From Scatosoma sp045660225 (lineage in GTDB: Bacteria; Bacillota; Clostridia; Christensenellales; Borkfalkiaceae), in assembly GCA_045660225.1 (NCBI GenBank), contig JAZRDK010000046.1, positions 1 through 14,471 of the forward strand: DNA of 14,471 bases, read 5' to 3'. Both the position numbers and the translations under genes were made by a program. A model generated the notes under the pieces. It searched no databases, was not told where the DNA came from, and worked only from the letters and a program-made list of their open reading frames with translations. Below are positions 14,471-14,471 of this stretch, piece by piece. The first letter of the stretch is position 1, and each line of letters opens with the position of its first letter.

Positions 14471-14471
14471 A

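Noticed and set aside
14437..14471. Group I intron in the tRNA anticodon loop
   Set aside because: A hairpin next to an anticodon-like sequence prompted the idea, but no conserved intron core can be seen and the window ends too soon.
1..14471. CRISPR array, transposase, phage or toxin-antitoxin genes
   Set aside because: No regularly spaced direct repeats were noticed, and every supported protein falls in a housekeeping or copper-handling family.

Overview
The window looks like a chromosomal segment of a Bacillota (Firmicutes) bacterium, most likely a Clostridia-type anaerobe. The reasons are strong AGGAG-type ribosome binding sites, sigma-A style promoters, MutS2 with a Smr tail, and a YlxY-type deacetylase next to an M16 peptidase, an order I recall from Bacillus and Clostridia. 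A narrower placement (for example Christensenellales-like gut lineages) is a guess. Every gene I can support is on the minus strand, so transcription runs from right to left.

Right edge (14220-14471): the last bases hold the 3' half of a tRNA (T arm, acceptor strand, encoded CCA) followed by an intrinsic terminator. Where the D arm should be there is instead a perfect 11-bp hairpin, so the tRNA is broken, split or at an attachment or assembly junction. A perfect 23-bp inverted repeat, probably a bidirectional terminator, separates this from the copA promoter, and one arm contains most of the copA -35 box.

Copper module (11369-14217): copA encodes a Cu(I) P1B-1 ATPase with an N-terminal metal-binding domain and a second, CopZ-like domain fused at the C terminus. 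A ribosome binding site and ATG inside the gene could also release that domain as a free 69-residue chaperone. The phosphorylation motif reads DKTATLT rather than DKTGTLT. Downstream lies a small ArsR/SmtB-family repressor whose leader carries a palindrome overlapping its ribosome binding site.

Housekeeping operon (1-11346): a good promoter at 11318-11346 precedes seven closely packed genes: uvrC, a Cof-type HAD phosphatase, a two-domain U32 protein, mutS2, a YlxY-like polysaccharide deacetylase homologue, an M16 peptidase and tex (cut by the left edge just before its S1 domain). Junctions are short or overlapping (TAATG, ATGA); the largest gap is 61 bp. The set mixes DNA repair (UvrC, MutS2), RNA and translation functions (Tex, U32, perhaps MutS2) and envelope or proteolysis functions (deacetylase-like protein, M16).

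No phage, CRISPR, transposase or defence genes are visible. I found no clearly new multi-gene system. The features most worth checking are the dual-product copA, its altered phosphorylation motif, the replaced DLR motif in the MutS2 Smr domain, the structured DNA around the copper genes, and the broken tRNA at the right edge.
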